Source of the DNA: Roseomonas genomospecies 6
GTDB taxonomy: Bacteria > Pseudomonadota > Alphaproteobacteria > Azospirillales > Azospirillaceae
DNA: 64,000 nt
Direction: 5' to 3'
Assembly: GCF_008365375.1 (NCBI RefSeq)
Contig: NZ_QOKW01000004.1
Coordinates: 277,396 to 341,395 of the forward strand
The notes beneath the pieces were generated by a model. The model was given only the letters and a program-made list of their open reading frames with translations, did no database searches and was not told the DNA's origin. The position numbers were made by a program, and so were the translations under genes. Shown in pieces: positions 49,865 to 58,252 of the stretch. Position 1 is the first letter of the stretch. Every line of letters begins with the position of its first letter.

Positions 49865-50427
49865 GAACCAGCGCCAGAGGAACCAGCGCCAGGGGGAGTT
49901 CCCGGCAACGCGATCCCCGTCGCGGGCGAACCGGTCGCTGCCGGAGACACGAGCGGCGTGCCGGTGGGCGAGGCGTCGCTCGCCACGGTGGCGCCGAAGC
50001 CCGACGGTCCGTTCCGGCCCGCGCCTCCTGGCGTGGTGCTTCCGGCGGAGGATGCACTCCCCTTGGTCGCCCCGCCGCTGGCCGTGGCCGTGCCGTCCTC
50101 CGCCGCCCTGTCGGTCGGGACGCCCAGGCGGCTGGCGGTGCGACGGTATTCCTCCACCACCCGTTCCGACGGAATCTGGTTCCGGGTCTCGCCCGAGGAC
50201 CGGTCGCGGTAGAGGATGACCGCCAGCCGGGCGTCCTGGTCGTAGCGCAGGACCGGGCTGATGTAGCCGCCCGCGACCACGACGGGATCGGACGGAGACG
50301 CTGCCGGCGTGGTTTGGGGTCGGGATTTGGAAACGGATGCTTCGGGGGTCTGCGCAACGCCATCGGCCACGGACTGCGCCGTCGTCGGCCGATTCGCCAG
50401 GAGGCCGGAAACAGCTCGGATGTCCAT
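49819..50427 (-). CDS. FlaG-like protein with long low-complexity C-terminus
   Basis: A 202-aa protein. Residues about 56-97 (ISPVLRYDQDARLAVILYRD, then RSSGETRNQIPSERVVEEYRR) match the FlaG pattern of a short beta segment followed by T/S-GE-x-x-x-QIP-x-E. FlaG influences flagellar filament length in several bacteria. Flanking parts are disordered, with a Ser/Gly/Thr/Pro-rich tail (about 115-202) that is unusual. The N-terminus MDIRAVSG is like that of other small FlaG-type proteins. It overlaps a convergent gene by 46 bp. A second small gene of similar composition lies upstream on the same strand. Confidence 0.6.
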   Translation of the reverse strand: MDIRAVSGLLANRPTTAQSVADGVAQTPEASVSKSRPQTTPAASPSDPVVVAGGYISPVLRYDQDARLAVILYRDRSSGETRNQIPSERVVEEYRRTASRLGVPTDRAAEDGTATASGGATKGSASSAGSTTPGGAGRNGPSGFGATVASDASPTGTPLVSPAATGSPATGIALPGTPPGAGSSGAGSYGTGSPGALVSVTV

Positions 50428-50497
50428 GGCTGGCCGCCTTTCCCCTGCGGGCCCTGCCCCGGACCAGCCGGGCGGGCCCCGAACGGACGACGCGCGA

Positions 50498-50740
50498 TCA
50501 GACCGTGATGTTGAGGTTCTGTCCGCGGGTCGGGGTGGTGTTGCCGCCGCCGGCCACAGCCTGCTGGGTCTGCTGCGCCTGCTGATCCTGAGCCTGGACC
50601 TGCTGGCGGCGATCCTCCTCGGCCTTCTGGGCCTGCTGGTTCGGATCGGTTCCCCGCGTCTGCTGCAGGGCCGTCGGCCCGCTGCTCAACGGAGTCGTGT
50701 AGGCCTGTTGCTGATAGCCCCCTATGCCGCCGACGCCCAT
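50498..50740 (-). CDS. Small Gln-rich hypothetical protein
   Basis: An 80-aa protein that begins MGVGGIGGYQQQAYTTPL and contains a Gln/Ala/Glu-rich helix (about 33-62, QAQKAEEDRRQQVQAQDQQA) and a C-terminal GQNLNITV. The ATG at 50740 is chosen because GAGGAG lies 8 bp upstream; a longer form would include a Cys-rich segment with no support. I recognise no family. The ending resembles C-termini of small flagellar-cluster proteins (compare the ALVSVTV end of the FlaG-like neighbour). It is probably in the same transcript as the FlaG-like gene. Confidence 0.55.
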   Translation of the reverse strand: MGVGGIGGYQQQAYTTPLSSGPTALQQTRGTDPNQQAQKAEEDRRQQVQAQDQQAQQTQQAVAGGGNTTPTRGQNLNITV

Positions 50741-50921
50741 GACACGCACTCCTCGCTGTCCGCATTCCCACCCGAGTAGAGTAGGCAAAAACTGCCGCGC
50801 GTTCAAGTGGGACTTGGCACCTCATCCCTCGCAAAGAACGCGCAAGACGCCGCACCGCTCGCCTTCCGCGCGGACTCGCGCCGCGGCGCCTCTTTATTTG
50901 CGGGGATTCGAAACCGGCGCA

Positions 50922-51356
50922 TCAGGCGGGCTCCGGCTCCAGGAAAGCGCCCTCGCGGATCGCGAAGTCGAAGCGCCCGCCGTCCAGCGCCGTGACGTCG
51001 TAGGTCAGCGCCCGGTCGATGCGGTTGTCCGCGTGGAAGGTGAGAACCCGCGGTCGCAGCGTGGCGATCTCCGTCGGCTGGCAATACCAGGAGGCGGCGA
51101 TGATGACCTCGTCCCCCGGCTGGCAACTCCGCGCCGCCGACCCGTTCAGCACGCAGCAGCGCGACCCCCGCTCCCCATAGATCACGTAGGTGCTGATCCG
51201 CGCGCCGGAATTCTTGTTCCAGATCTCCACGAACTCCAGCGGGTAGATCCCGACCGCCTCGCAATGCTCCGGATCGAGCGTGATGGAACCCTGGTAGTTC
51301 AGGTTCGCGTCGGTGACGCGCAAGCAGTGCAGTTTCGCTCGGACAACCTTGATCAT
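50922..51356 (-). CDS. panD: Aspartate 1-decarboxylase
   Basis: A 144-aa pyruvoyl enzyme that makes beta-alanine for pantothenate and CoA. The self-processing site is Gly23-Ser24 in [10 protein letters not shown]. Other conserved parts are [42 protein letters not shown] and [19 protein letters not shown] ribosome site precedes the ATG at 51356. It is slightly longer than E. coli PanD (126 aa) because of the C-terminus. No other pan genes are adjacent. It is divergent from the chemosensory operon. Confidence 0.92.
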   Translation of the reverse strand: MIKVVRAKLHCLRVTDANLNYQGSITLDPEHCEAVGIYPLEFVEIWNKNSGARISTYVIYGERGSRCCVLNGSAARSCQPGDEVIIAASWYCQPTEIATLRPRVLTFHADNRIDRALTYDVTALDGGRFDFAIREGAFLEPEPA

Positions 51357-51675
51357 GGTCCCTCTCCGGTCGGTGGCCACGGCCCCGATGGCGGCCGGGA
51401 TGGCAGGCGGGACGTTTGTACCGTCAATTGCGAAAACAGCAAGCCTTCCGGAGTTCCCTGATATGACCGGCGTCATACCGCCACCTTGGGCTGGGGCTTT
51501 TGCCTTTGGTGGTATTTCCATCCCATGTGCGATGCGGCATGTTCTGCGCCGGTTTCAAGCACCCCGGTGCCACCCAATAATGAGGACAGGGTCCGGCTGC
51601 GCTTCTCTGGCCCTGGAATCGACCCGGCAACGAATCGACCCGGCAACGGACGGCATAGGAAGGTGTGCGCCCGCG
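51357..51675. other. Intergenic region upstream of the chemosensory operon
   Basis: A 319-bp divergent gap between panD and the first cheW. A 16-bp direct repeat GAATCGACCCGGCAAC occurs twice back to back (51616-51631 and 51632-51647), about 30 bp upstream of the cheW start. A short inverted repeat ATATGACCGGCGTCAT lies near 51460-51475. I cannot assign promoter hexamers, and no gene is evident. Confidence 0.45.
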
Positions 51676-52197
51676 ATGGCAGCGACGGCATCCGCGACAC
51701 GGTACGTGATCTTCTCGGTTTCCGGCAGGGTTCTGGCCCTGCCGGCGGACGCCGTGCGCCGGTTCCTGCCCCTGCCCCGGCTGGACCGCCCGCCCGCGGC
51801 GCCCGCGGCGGTCGCCGGACTGTTCCGCTACCAGGGCCGCGCCGTTCCGGTCCTCCGGCTGGATCTGCTGTTCGGATTCGAGGCCGCGCCGGCGGAATTG
51901 TACGCGCCGCTGTTCCTGACCGATTGGAACGGAGGCCCGCTGGCCCTGCTGGCCGAACGGGTGTTCAACGTCCTGCCGGTCCCCGACGCGGAGCGGACGG
52001 AGGCCGACGCCGGGCTGACCTTCAACGGCTGCGCCGTGGCGACCGTCCCCTATGGAAACGGCACCGCCACGGTGATCGAGCCCGCCCGCCTGCTGACCGA
52101 GGCGGAGGGGCGGCTGCTCGCCGCCTTCCAGGCCATGGGCGATGAACGGCTGGCCCGGCTCGGCGCGACCGGGCCGGTGGGGGAGACGGCCCGCTGA
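51676..52197 (+). CDS. cheW: CheW-like coupling protein (first)
   Basis: A 173-aa CheW-domain protein, first gene of the chemosensory operon. It runs from YVIFSVSGRVLALPADAVRRFLPLP through AGLFRYQGRAVPVLRLDLLFG (the conserved G-x-x-x-P-V-x-D/L-L-x-x-L/F core) to LALLAERVFNVLPVP. It would couple the MCP to the hybrid CheA. ATG 51676 gives a normal-length N-terminus. The stop shares one base with cheR (TGATG). It is one of two different CheW proteins in this operon, as in the Che3 clusters of related bacteria. Confidence 0.85.
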   Translation: MAATASATRYVIFSVSGRVLALPADAVRRFLPLPRLDRPPAAPAAVAGLFRYQGRAVPVLRLDLLFGFEAAPAELYAPLFLTDWNGGPLALLAERVFNVLPVPDAERTEADAGLTFNGCAVATVPYGNGTATVIEPARLLTEAEGRLLAAFQAMGDERLARLGATGPVGETAR

Positions 52198-53648
52198 TGA
52201 ACCGCATCGACGCCATCCTGCGCGACCCCGTCTTTCCGCGGATCAAGGCCGCCGTCATCGGGGCGACCGGCCTCGCCTACTACGCCGACAAGGACGCGGC
52301 CCTGGCGGAGCGCCTCAACCGCCGCCTGGCGGACAAGCCGACGACCGGCCTCGCCGCCTATCTGGCGCAGCTCGCCACCGAAGGGCCGGGGGGGCCGGAG
52401 TATCAGGCGCTCATCAACGAACTGACGGTCGGCGAGACCTTCTTCTTCCGCTACGCCGAGCAGTTCGAGGCGCTGTGCGCCGTCGCCATCCCGGAATGCC
52501 TGCGCCGCAACCGCGACAGCCGCCTGTTGCGGATCTGGAGCGCCGGCTGCTCCATCGGGCCGGAAGCCTACACGCTGGAAATCCTGCTGAAGCGCCATTT
52601 CGCCGACCGGCTGCGCGACTGGCAGGTCAGCATCGTCGGCACCGACCTGAACGCCAGCTTCATCGAAACGGCGCGGCGCGGAGTCTACGGGAACTGGGCG
52701 GTGCGCGGGCTGGACCCGGCGGTGCTGGCGGAATGCTTCGACCGGCAGGGCGACCTGTGGGCGGTGAAGCCGCGCTTCCGCGAATGGACGAGCTTCTCCG
52801 TGTTCAACCTCGTGGACGGGACGCTGCCGAACTACCCGCGCGGCCTGGGCGCGCTGGACGTCGTGCTGTGCCGCAACGTCATGATCTATTTCGACGAGCC
52901 GACGCGCACCCGCCTGCTCGACAACCTGTTCCAGGTGCTGGTGCCCAACGGCTGGCTGGTGGTCGGCCATGCGGAGACGGGGCAGCAGGTCAACAGCCTG
53001 TTCACCCCCGTGCCGGTGCCGGGCGCGACGCTCTACCGCAAGCCGCGCCCCGGCTGCCCCCCTGCGGAGGCCCTGCCGGCGCCGCCGGCCGTCTTCACGC
53101 CCCTCGCCCCGGCGGACGCCAAGCCCGCAGAGTCCAAATCTGGCGGGTCCAAATCTGGCGAGTCCAAATCCGCGCGCCCCAAGCCCGCGAAGAGGTCCAG
53201 CCCGGCGAAGGAGCCCGCGCCCCGCCTGCGCGCCACCGCGGCGAAGCCCGCCCCCTTGCCCATCCCGGCAAGCCCGCCCGCGGCGGCCTCCGACGGCGAC
53301 CGGGCGGCGGCGCTGGACGCCTGCATCGCGCTGGCCGAGCGCAACCGCCTGGACCCCGTGGTGCATTTCCGGCTGGGCCTGCTGGAGGAGGAGCTTGGCG
53401 TGGGCGACCCGATCGCCGCCTTCAAGCGCGCGCTGTATCTGGATCAGGACTTCGCGCTGGCCGACTACCATCTCGCGCTGGCCTATTGGCGGCGCGGCAA
53501 GCTGGCTCCGGCGCAGCGCCATTTCCGCAACGCCCGCGCCACCGTCGCCGCCCATGACGCGACGGAGCTGGTGGCCGAAGGCGGCGGCCTGACCGTGGCC
53601 GAGCTGCGCAGCATGATCGACCTCTGGTTCTCGGGTGAGGAGCCGTGA
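52197..53648 (+). CDS. cheR: CheR-type chemoreceptor methyltransferase with C-terminal TPR
   Basis: A 483-aa protein. Residues about 1-275 are the CheR AdoMet-dependent methyltransferase, with NELTVGETFFFRYAEQF, RIWSAGCSIGPEAYTLEI (usual form S-A-G-C-S-x-G-E-E-P-Y-S), GTDLNASFIETA and VLCRNVMIYFDEPTR. A Lys/Ser/Pro-rich linker follows (about 280-365), including a short repeat of SKSGG/E units. Residues about 365-450 form tetratricopeptide-like helices (VVHFRLGLLEEELGVGDPIAAFKRAL, then YHLALAYWRRGKLAPAQRHF). CheR-TPR fusions often target methylation in non-flagellar chemosensory arrays. Confidence 0.9.
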   Translation: MNRIDAILRDPVFPRIKAAVIGATGLAYYADKDAALAERLNRRLADKPTTGLAAYLAQLATEGPGGPEYQALINELTVGETFFFRYAEQFEALCAVAIPECLRRNRDSRLLRIWSAGCSIGPEAYTLEILLKRHFADRLRDWQVSIVGTDLNASFIETARRGVYGNWAVRGLDPAVLAECFDRQGDLWAVKPRFREWTSFSVFNLVDGTLPNYPRGLGALDVVLCRNVMIYFDEPTRTRLLDNLFQVLVPNGWLVVGHAETGQQVNSLFTPVPVPGATLYRKPRPGCPPAEALPAPPAVFTPLAPADAKPAESKSGGSKSGESKSARPKPAKRSSPAKEPAPRLRATAAKPAPLPIPASPPAAASDGDRAAALDACIALAERNRLDPVVHFRLGLLEEELGVGDPIAAFKRALYLDQDFALADYHLALAYWRRGKLAPAQRHFRNARATVAAHDATELVAEGGGLTVAELRSMIDLWFSGEEP

Positions 53649-54277
53649 TGGACGACCGGACCCGATCCGGCGACGGGACGGCCAAGGAGCCGGGCGGCAT
53701 CGACTGGGCCGCCGTCCGCGAGCGGCTCGCCCGCCAGGGCCGCGAGGCGGAGGCCGCCGGGGCGCCGGGCGGGGCCTGGGCCGACGCCCTGCTGCGCCGC
53801 CGCGCCGAGGATCTGGCGCGCGTCCCCTCCGCCGCCGAGGCCGACGCCGCGGCGGAGGCGGAAGCCCCCGTCTCCCTGCTGGTCGGGCGCGGAGCGGACG
53901 GGCTTTACGGCCTGGATCTCCGCCACCTCTCCCGCATCGTGCCGCTGCCGCGGGTGGCGCGGGTGCCCCATTCCCAGCCTGAGCTTCTGGGGCTGATCGC
54001 CATCGACGGTCGGGTGATGCGCCTGTTCGACGTGGACCGGCTGTGCGGGCGGACCGCGGTTCCCGCGGGCGGCGGCTTCGCCGTCGTGCTGCGCGGCGGG
54101 GAAAGGCCGGCGGCGCTGCGCCTGCGCACCGTGGACACGGTGATGGAACTGGAAGGCACCCGTCTGAAGGCTCCGCCGGAAGCCGGCCCCTTCGTCACCG
54201 CCATCACCCGGGGCCGAGTCGCCGTGCTGGACGTGCCGGCGATCCTGGAGACGCTGAGGAGCAAGAAAGAAGAATGA
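53648..54277 (+). CDS. cheW: CheW-like protein with N-terminal extension (second)
   Basis: A 209-aa protein. The CheW domain occupies about 75-205: VSLLVGRGADGLYGLDLRHLSRIVPLPRVARVP, LLGLIAIDGRVMRLFDVDRLCG and LRLRTVDTVMELEG. The first 70 residues are an Arg/Ala-rich helical extension with an IDWAAVRERLARQ motif, seen in alternative CheW proteins of multi-CheW systems. The ATG at 53648 shares one base with the cheR stop; GTG 53645 is possible. The end overlaps the MCP gene by 4 bp. Confidence 0.82.
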   Translation: MDDRTRSGDGTAKEPGGIDWAAVRERLARQGREAEAAGAPGGAWADALLRRRAEDLARVPSAAEADAAAEAEAPVSLLVGRGADGLYGLDLRHLSRIVPLPRVARVPHSQPELLGLIAIDGRVMRLFDVDRLCGRTAVPAGGGFAVVLRGGERPAALRLRTVDTVMELEGTRLKAPPEAGPFVTAITRGRVAVLDVPAILETLRSKKEE

Positions 54278-55950
54278 AACTCAATGTCAAGCACAAGCTG
54301 ATGCTCAGCTTCGGGGTCGTCTGCCTGCTGACCGGGCTGCTGGCGGCGTTCCAGATGATGCGCTTCGCGGACGGCATGAAGGTCATGATGGGCATCGCCA
54401 CCTACGACATCCAGGTGTCGGAGGCGGTGCGCGAGATCGAGGTGACGGAAAGCAACCTGCGCAGCTACCGCGAGGCGGCGACCCACGCCGCGGCGCTGGC
54501 CCAGCTCCAGGGCCGGAAGCCGGACATCTCGCAATTGCGCCAGCGCTACCGCGACGAGTCGATGCGGATGTTCGACCAGATCAACAAGCTGAAGACCATC
54601 GCCGCCGCGCGGGCCGACGACGGCGTCACGGAGGAGCGCCGGCGCGTCTGGAGCGAACTGGTGGCCCGGATCAACAACTTCGACCAGACGTCCCACCGCA
54701 TGCTGAACGAAGCCAACGCGATGCTGGAGCGGGTGGAATCCGGGGCCGAACCGGAGGCTCTGGAGCGCTTGACGCGGGTGGAGGAGATGCGGGTGGCCAT
54801 GGCGAACCAGCTTTCCACCCTGCACGGCGACATCAGCCGCCTGTCGGAGGCCGGACGCCAGAACATCCGCTCCCTCTACGACGACGCGGTGCGATCCTCC
54901 ATCCTGGCGCTGGTGATCGTCGTGGCCCTGGCCGTCTCCATCGCCATCCTGATCGGCAGCTCGATCACGCGGCGCCTCGGCACCGCCATCGGCTACGTCA
55001 CCCAGGTGGGCAAGGGCGACCTGACCAAGACCGTGACCGTGCCCGGCGACGATGAGCTGACCGAACTCGGCACCCACCTGAACGAGATGACCGGCAACCT
55101 GCGGGACATGGCGCGGACCACCCGCGCCACGGCGGAGAGCATGCACGCCGCCACCGCCCAGATCCGCGCCTCCACCCAGCAGCAGGCGGCCAGCGTCGCC
55201 CAGCAGCTCGCCGCCGTCGAGGAGACGACCGCGACGCTCAGCGAGATCACCGAATCCGGCGCGCAGATCAACCGCCGCGCCCAGGACGTGGCGCAGAACG
55301 CCCAGGTCGCCGCATCCAATTCCGAGACCGGACTGAAGGCGGTGGAGGACACCAACCAGGCGATGGACGCCATCCGCGAGCAGGCCGAGGCGGTCGCCGA
55401 GAACATCGTCATCCTGTCGGAGCGCACCCAGGCCATCGGCGAGATCATCCTGACCGTCAACGACATCGCCGAGCGCTGCCACCTGCTGGCGCTGAACGCC
55501 GCCATCGAGGCCGCCGCCGCCGGGGAGCACGGCCGGACCTTCGCCGTGGTGGCGAGCGAGATCAAGAGCCTCGCCGACCAGTCGAAGGAGGCCACCGCCC
55601 AGGTCCGTTCCAACCTCAGCGAGATCCAGCACGGCATCAACGCCTCGGTCATGCTGACGGAGGAGGCGGTGAAGCGCGTCGGCGCCGGCAAGCGCCAGAC
55701 CGACGCCACCCAGTCCACCATCCGCGACCTCGCCGAAAGCGTGCAGGAAAGCGTGCTCGCCTTCCAGCAGATCGTCGCCGGCACCAACCAGCAGCAGATC
55801 GGCCTGGAGCAGGTGATCCAGGCGCTTCAGAACATCCGCGAGGCGAGCAGCCAGACCGCCGCCGGGACCCGCCAGCTCGAAGGGGCGGCCACCAACCTGA
55901 ACGATCTCGGCCAGGGTCTGGTCGAGGCCGTCCGGAATTACCGCGTGTGA
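54274..55950 (+). CDS. Methyl-accepting chemotaxis protein
   Basis: A 558-aa chemoreceptor. TM1 is at about 9-30. A periplasmic helical domain (about 32-208) resembles a four-helix bundle. TM2 is at about 209-232 (SSILALVIVVALAVSIAILIG), HAMP at about 232-285 (LGTAIGYVTQVGKGDLTKTV...DELTELGTHLNEM), and the cytoplasmic signalling bundle at about 300-545, with the tip sequence ERCHLLALNAAIEAAAAGEHGRTFAVVASEIKSLADQSKEAT. The tip is diverged from motility receptors (ERCHLLALN instead of QTNLLALN; EAAAAGEHGRTF instead of EAARAGE-GRGF). There is no C-terminal pentapeptide for CheR/CheB tethering. Embedded in the operon, it is probably the dedicated receptor of this pathway. Confidence 0.92.
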   Translation: MKLNVKHKLMLSFGVVCLLTGLLAAFQMMRFADGMKVMMGIATYDIQVSEAVREIEVTESNLRSYREAATHAAALAQLQGRKPDISQLRQRYRDESMRMFDQINKLKTIAAARADDGVTEERRRVWSELVARINNFDQTSHRMLNEANAMLERVESGAEPEALERLTRVEEMRVAMANQLSTLHGDISRLSEAGRQNIRSLYDDAVRSSILALVIVVALAVSIAILIGSSITRRLGTAIGYVTQVGKGDLTKTVTVPGDDELTELGTHLNEMTGNLRDMARTTRATAESMHAATAQIRASTQQQAASVAQQLAAVEETTATLSEITESGAQINRRAQDVAQNAQVAASNSETGLKAVEDTNQAMDAIREQAEAVAENIVILSERTQAIGEIILTVNDIAERCHLLALNAAIEAAAAGEHGRTFAVVASEIKSLADQSKEATAQVRSNLSEIQHGINASVMLTEEAVKRVGAGKRQTDATQSTIRDLAESVQESVLAFQQIVAGTNQQQIGLEQVIQALQNIREASSQTAAGTRQLEGAATNLNDLGQGLVEAVRNYRV

Positions 55951-56005
55951 GCATGACGACCGCAAGCGAAGGCGCAAGCGGGGACGGGCGGAAGGCGCGG
56001 GCGCC

Positions 56006-58252
56006 ATGAACGACATCCGCACGCGCCTGCTCGCCGCCTTCGACCTGGAGCACAAGGAGCATCTCGCGGCCATCCGCGAGTCCCTGCGCGCGGTGGAGAA
56101 GGACCCGGCGCATCTCCCCGATCTGGTGGAGATCCATCGCCGCGCCCACAGCCTGAAGGGGGCCGCCCGCGCCGTTGATCTTCCGGAGGTGGAACGGCTG
56201 TCCCACTGGCTGGAGGCGGCCTTCCTCGCCATCCAGCGCGGCACGGTGCCCTTCGACGCGGCGGCACGCGACGTGGTGCGCCGCGCGCTGGACGCCATCG
56301 AGGACGTCGTGGCCTGGGCGACCCGCGGAGGAGGCGAGGTCGACGTCGCGGAGGTTCTGGCCGAACTCACCCGCATGGGCGGCGAGGGCGGCGGGCCGGA
56401 ACCGGTGCAGCGCCGCCCGCCTCCTGCCGCTGCCAAGGCTCCCGGGCCGCGCCCATCCGCCGCCGCCGAGAGCGCGGCGCTGGTCCGCATCCGCAGCGCC
56501 GGGCTGGAGCGGCTGTTCACCGCCGCCGCCGGGCTTCTGCCGGAAATCGAGAACCAATCCGCCCTGGTCACCGAACTGCGGGAGCTGCGCGGCGAATGGC
56601 GCGCGCTGGAGCGGAGCTGGCACGCCATGCGCCCCCGCCTGCTCCGCGGTTCCGCCGATCCGTCCGGGACCGGAACCGCCCCCGGAGCCGCCCCCGGAAC
56701 CGCCCCCGGAACCAGTGACGACGTGGCGGTCCGCCTGTCCTCCTTCGAACGGCGCTTCCGCGCGCTGGGCGCCTCGCTGGACGCGGCGCACCGCGCCCAT
56801 GACCGGCATCTCTGGTCGCTGCGCCGCTGGGGCAGCGGTTTCCAGGACGAGGTGCGGCAGCTCCGCATGCTTCCGGCGGAATCGCAGTTCAGCAACCTGG
56901 GCCGCATGATCCGCGACATCAGCCGCGCCCAGGGCAAGGAGGTTGAGGCGGACATCCGCGGGCTGGAGATCCAGGCCGACCGGGTGGTCCTGCAACGGCT
57001 GAAGGACCCCATCCTCCACATCGCTCGCAACGCGGTCAGCCACGGCGTGGAAACCCCGCAGGAGCGGGTCGCGGCGGGCAAGCGCGCGGCGGCGACCGTG
57101 CGGTTCGAAGCCTCGGTGGTCGGGCGCCGCCTCGTCCTGCGGGTGGAGGACGACGGGCGCGGCCCGAACCGGGAGGCCGTCGCCCGCCAAGCCGTGGAGC
57201 GCGGCCTGTTGAGCGCCGAGGAGGCGGAAGCCGCTCCGCCGGAACGGCTGATGGACCTGATCTTCGAGCCCGGCTTCTCCACCGCACCCACCGCCAACGA
57301 GTATGCCGGGCGCGGCATGGGCCTCGCCATCGTGCGGCGGGAGGTCACCCGGCTCCAGGGCTCGGTGACGCTCGCCGCGCGCGAGGGCGGCGGGACCGTC
57401 GTGACGGTGGAGGTGCCGCTCAGCCTGCTCAGCCAGCGGCTGGTCTTCGTGGCGGTGCAGGACGACATCCTGGCGCTTCCCAGCAACGATGTGGCCCATG
57501 TGCTGCGGGTCCCGGCGGGCGACCTGTTCACCGACCTCCCCGCACCGACCATCCGGCTGGAGGAGGAGGACGTGCCGGTGACGCCGCTGGCGGCGCTCCT
57601 CGGCTATGACGGGGCCATGCCGCAGGGCAACGGGACGCCGCTGGCCCTGGTGATCCTGCGTTCCGCCGGGCGCCGGGTCGCGCTGGTGGTGGACGCGCTG
57701 ATGGCCACCCGCGATTCCGTGGTCACCCCGGCGGAGGAGGTGGGGATCGACGCCGCCCGCTTCCTCGGCACCGTCCTGATGGACGACGGCTCGCCGGCCC
57801 TGGTGCTGAACCCCGCCGCCCTGTCGCCCCGCCCCGGCATGGCCCTGCCTCCGCTGGTCCGGCCGCTGGACGAGACGGCGCGGCGGCGCCCGCACATTCT
57901 GGTCGTGGACGATTCGATCACGACGCGGACCCTGGAAAAGAGCATCCTGGAGGCCCATGGTTACCGGGTCACGCTGTGCGTGGACGGGCGGGAGGCGGTC
58001 GAGACGCTCGGCGAACTGGAGGACGTGGACCTGATCATCAGCGACGTGGAGATGCCGAGGATGGACGGGTTCACCCTGCTCCAGACCGTCAAGGGCAACC
58101 CCATGACCTCCGACCTGCCGGTGATCCTGGTCACCTCGCGCGCCAGCGACGAGGACCGCGAGCGCGGTCTGGACCTCGGCGCCGACGCCTACATCGTCAA
58201 GACCCGCTTCGACCAGAACGAGCTTCTGGCCGGCATCCGGCGGCTGCTGTGA
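56006..58252 (+). CDS. cheA: Hybrid chemotaxis histidine kinase CheA with C-terminal receiver
   Basis: A 748-aa CheA-REC hybrid. The Hpt domain comes first, with phosphorylatable His48 in EIHRRAHSLKGAARAV. A Pro/Gly-rich spacer follows with a repeated GTAPGAAPGTAPGT motif (about 225-245). The kinase domain includes LHIARNAVSHGVETP (N box), VEDDGRGPN and AGRGMGLAIVRREV (G boxes). A CheW-like regulatory domain (about 475-620) precedes a receiver domain (about 630-748) with ILVVDDSITTRTLEKSIL and DLIISDVEMPRMDGF. There is no recognisable P2 CheY-binding domain. The C-terminal receiver may act as a phosphate sink or a direct output, as in CheA3-type kinases. The stop overlaps the cheB GTG start (GTGA). 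It begins 55 bp after the MCP gene. Confidence 0.92.
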   Translation: MNDIRTRLLAAFDLEHKEHLAAIRESLRAVEKDPAHLPDLVEIHRRAHSLKGAARAVDLPEVERLSHWLEAAFLAIQRGTVPFDAAARDVVRRALDAIEDVVAWATRGGGEVDVAEVLAELTRMGGEGGGPEPVQRRPPPAAAKAPGPRPSAAAESAALVRIRSAGLERLFTAAAGLLPEIENQSALVTELRELRGEWRALERSWHAMRPRLLRGSADPSGTGTAPGAAPGTAPGTSDDVAVRLSSFERRFRALGASLDAAHRAHDRHLWSLRRWGSGFQDEVRQLRMLPAESQFSNLGRMIRDISRAQGKEVEADIRGLEIQADRVVLQRLKDPILHIARNAVSHGVETPQERVAAGKRAAATVRFEASVVGRRLVLRVEDDGRGPNREAVARQAVERGLLSAEEAEAAPPERLMDLIFEPGFSTAPTANEYAGRGMGLAIVRREVTRLQGSVTLAAREGGGTVVTVEVPLSLLSQRLVFVAVQDDILALPSNDVAHVLRVPAGDLFTDLPAPTIRLEEEDVPVTPLAALLGYDGAMPQGNGTPLALVILRSAGRRVALVVDALMATRDSVVTPAEEVGIDAARFLGTVLMDDGSPALVLNPAALSPRPGMALPPLVRPLDETARRRPHILVVDDSITTRTLEKSILEAHGYRVTLCVDGREAVETLGELEDVDLIISDVEMPRMDGFTLLQTVKGNPMTSDLPVILVTSRASDEDRERGLDLGADAYIVKTRFDQNELLAGIRRLL

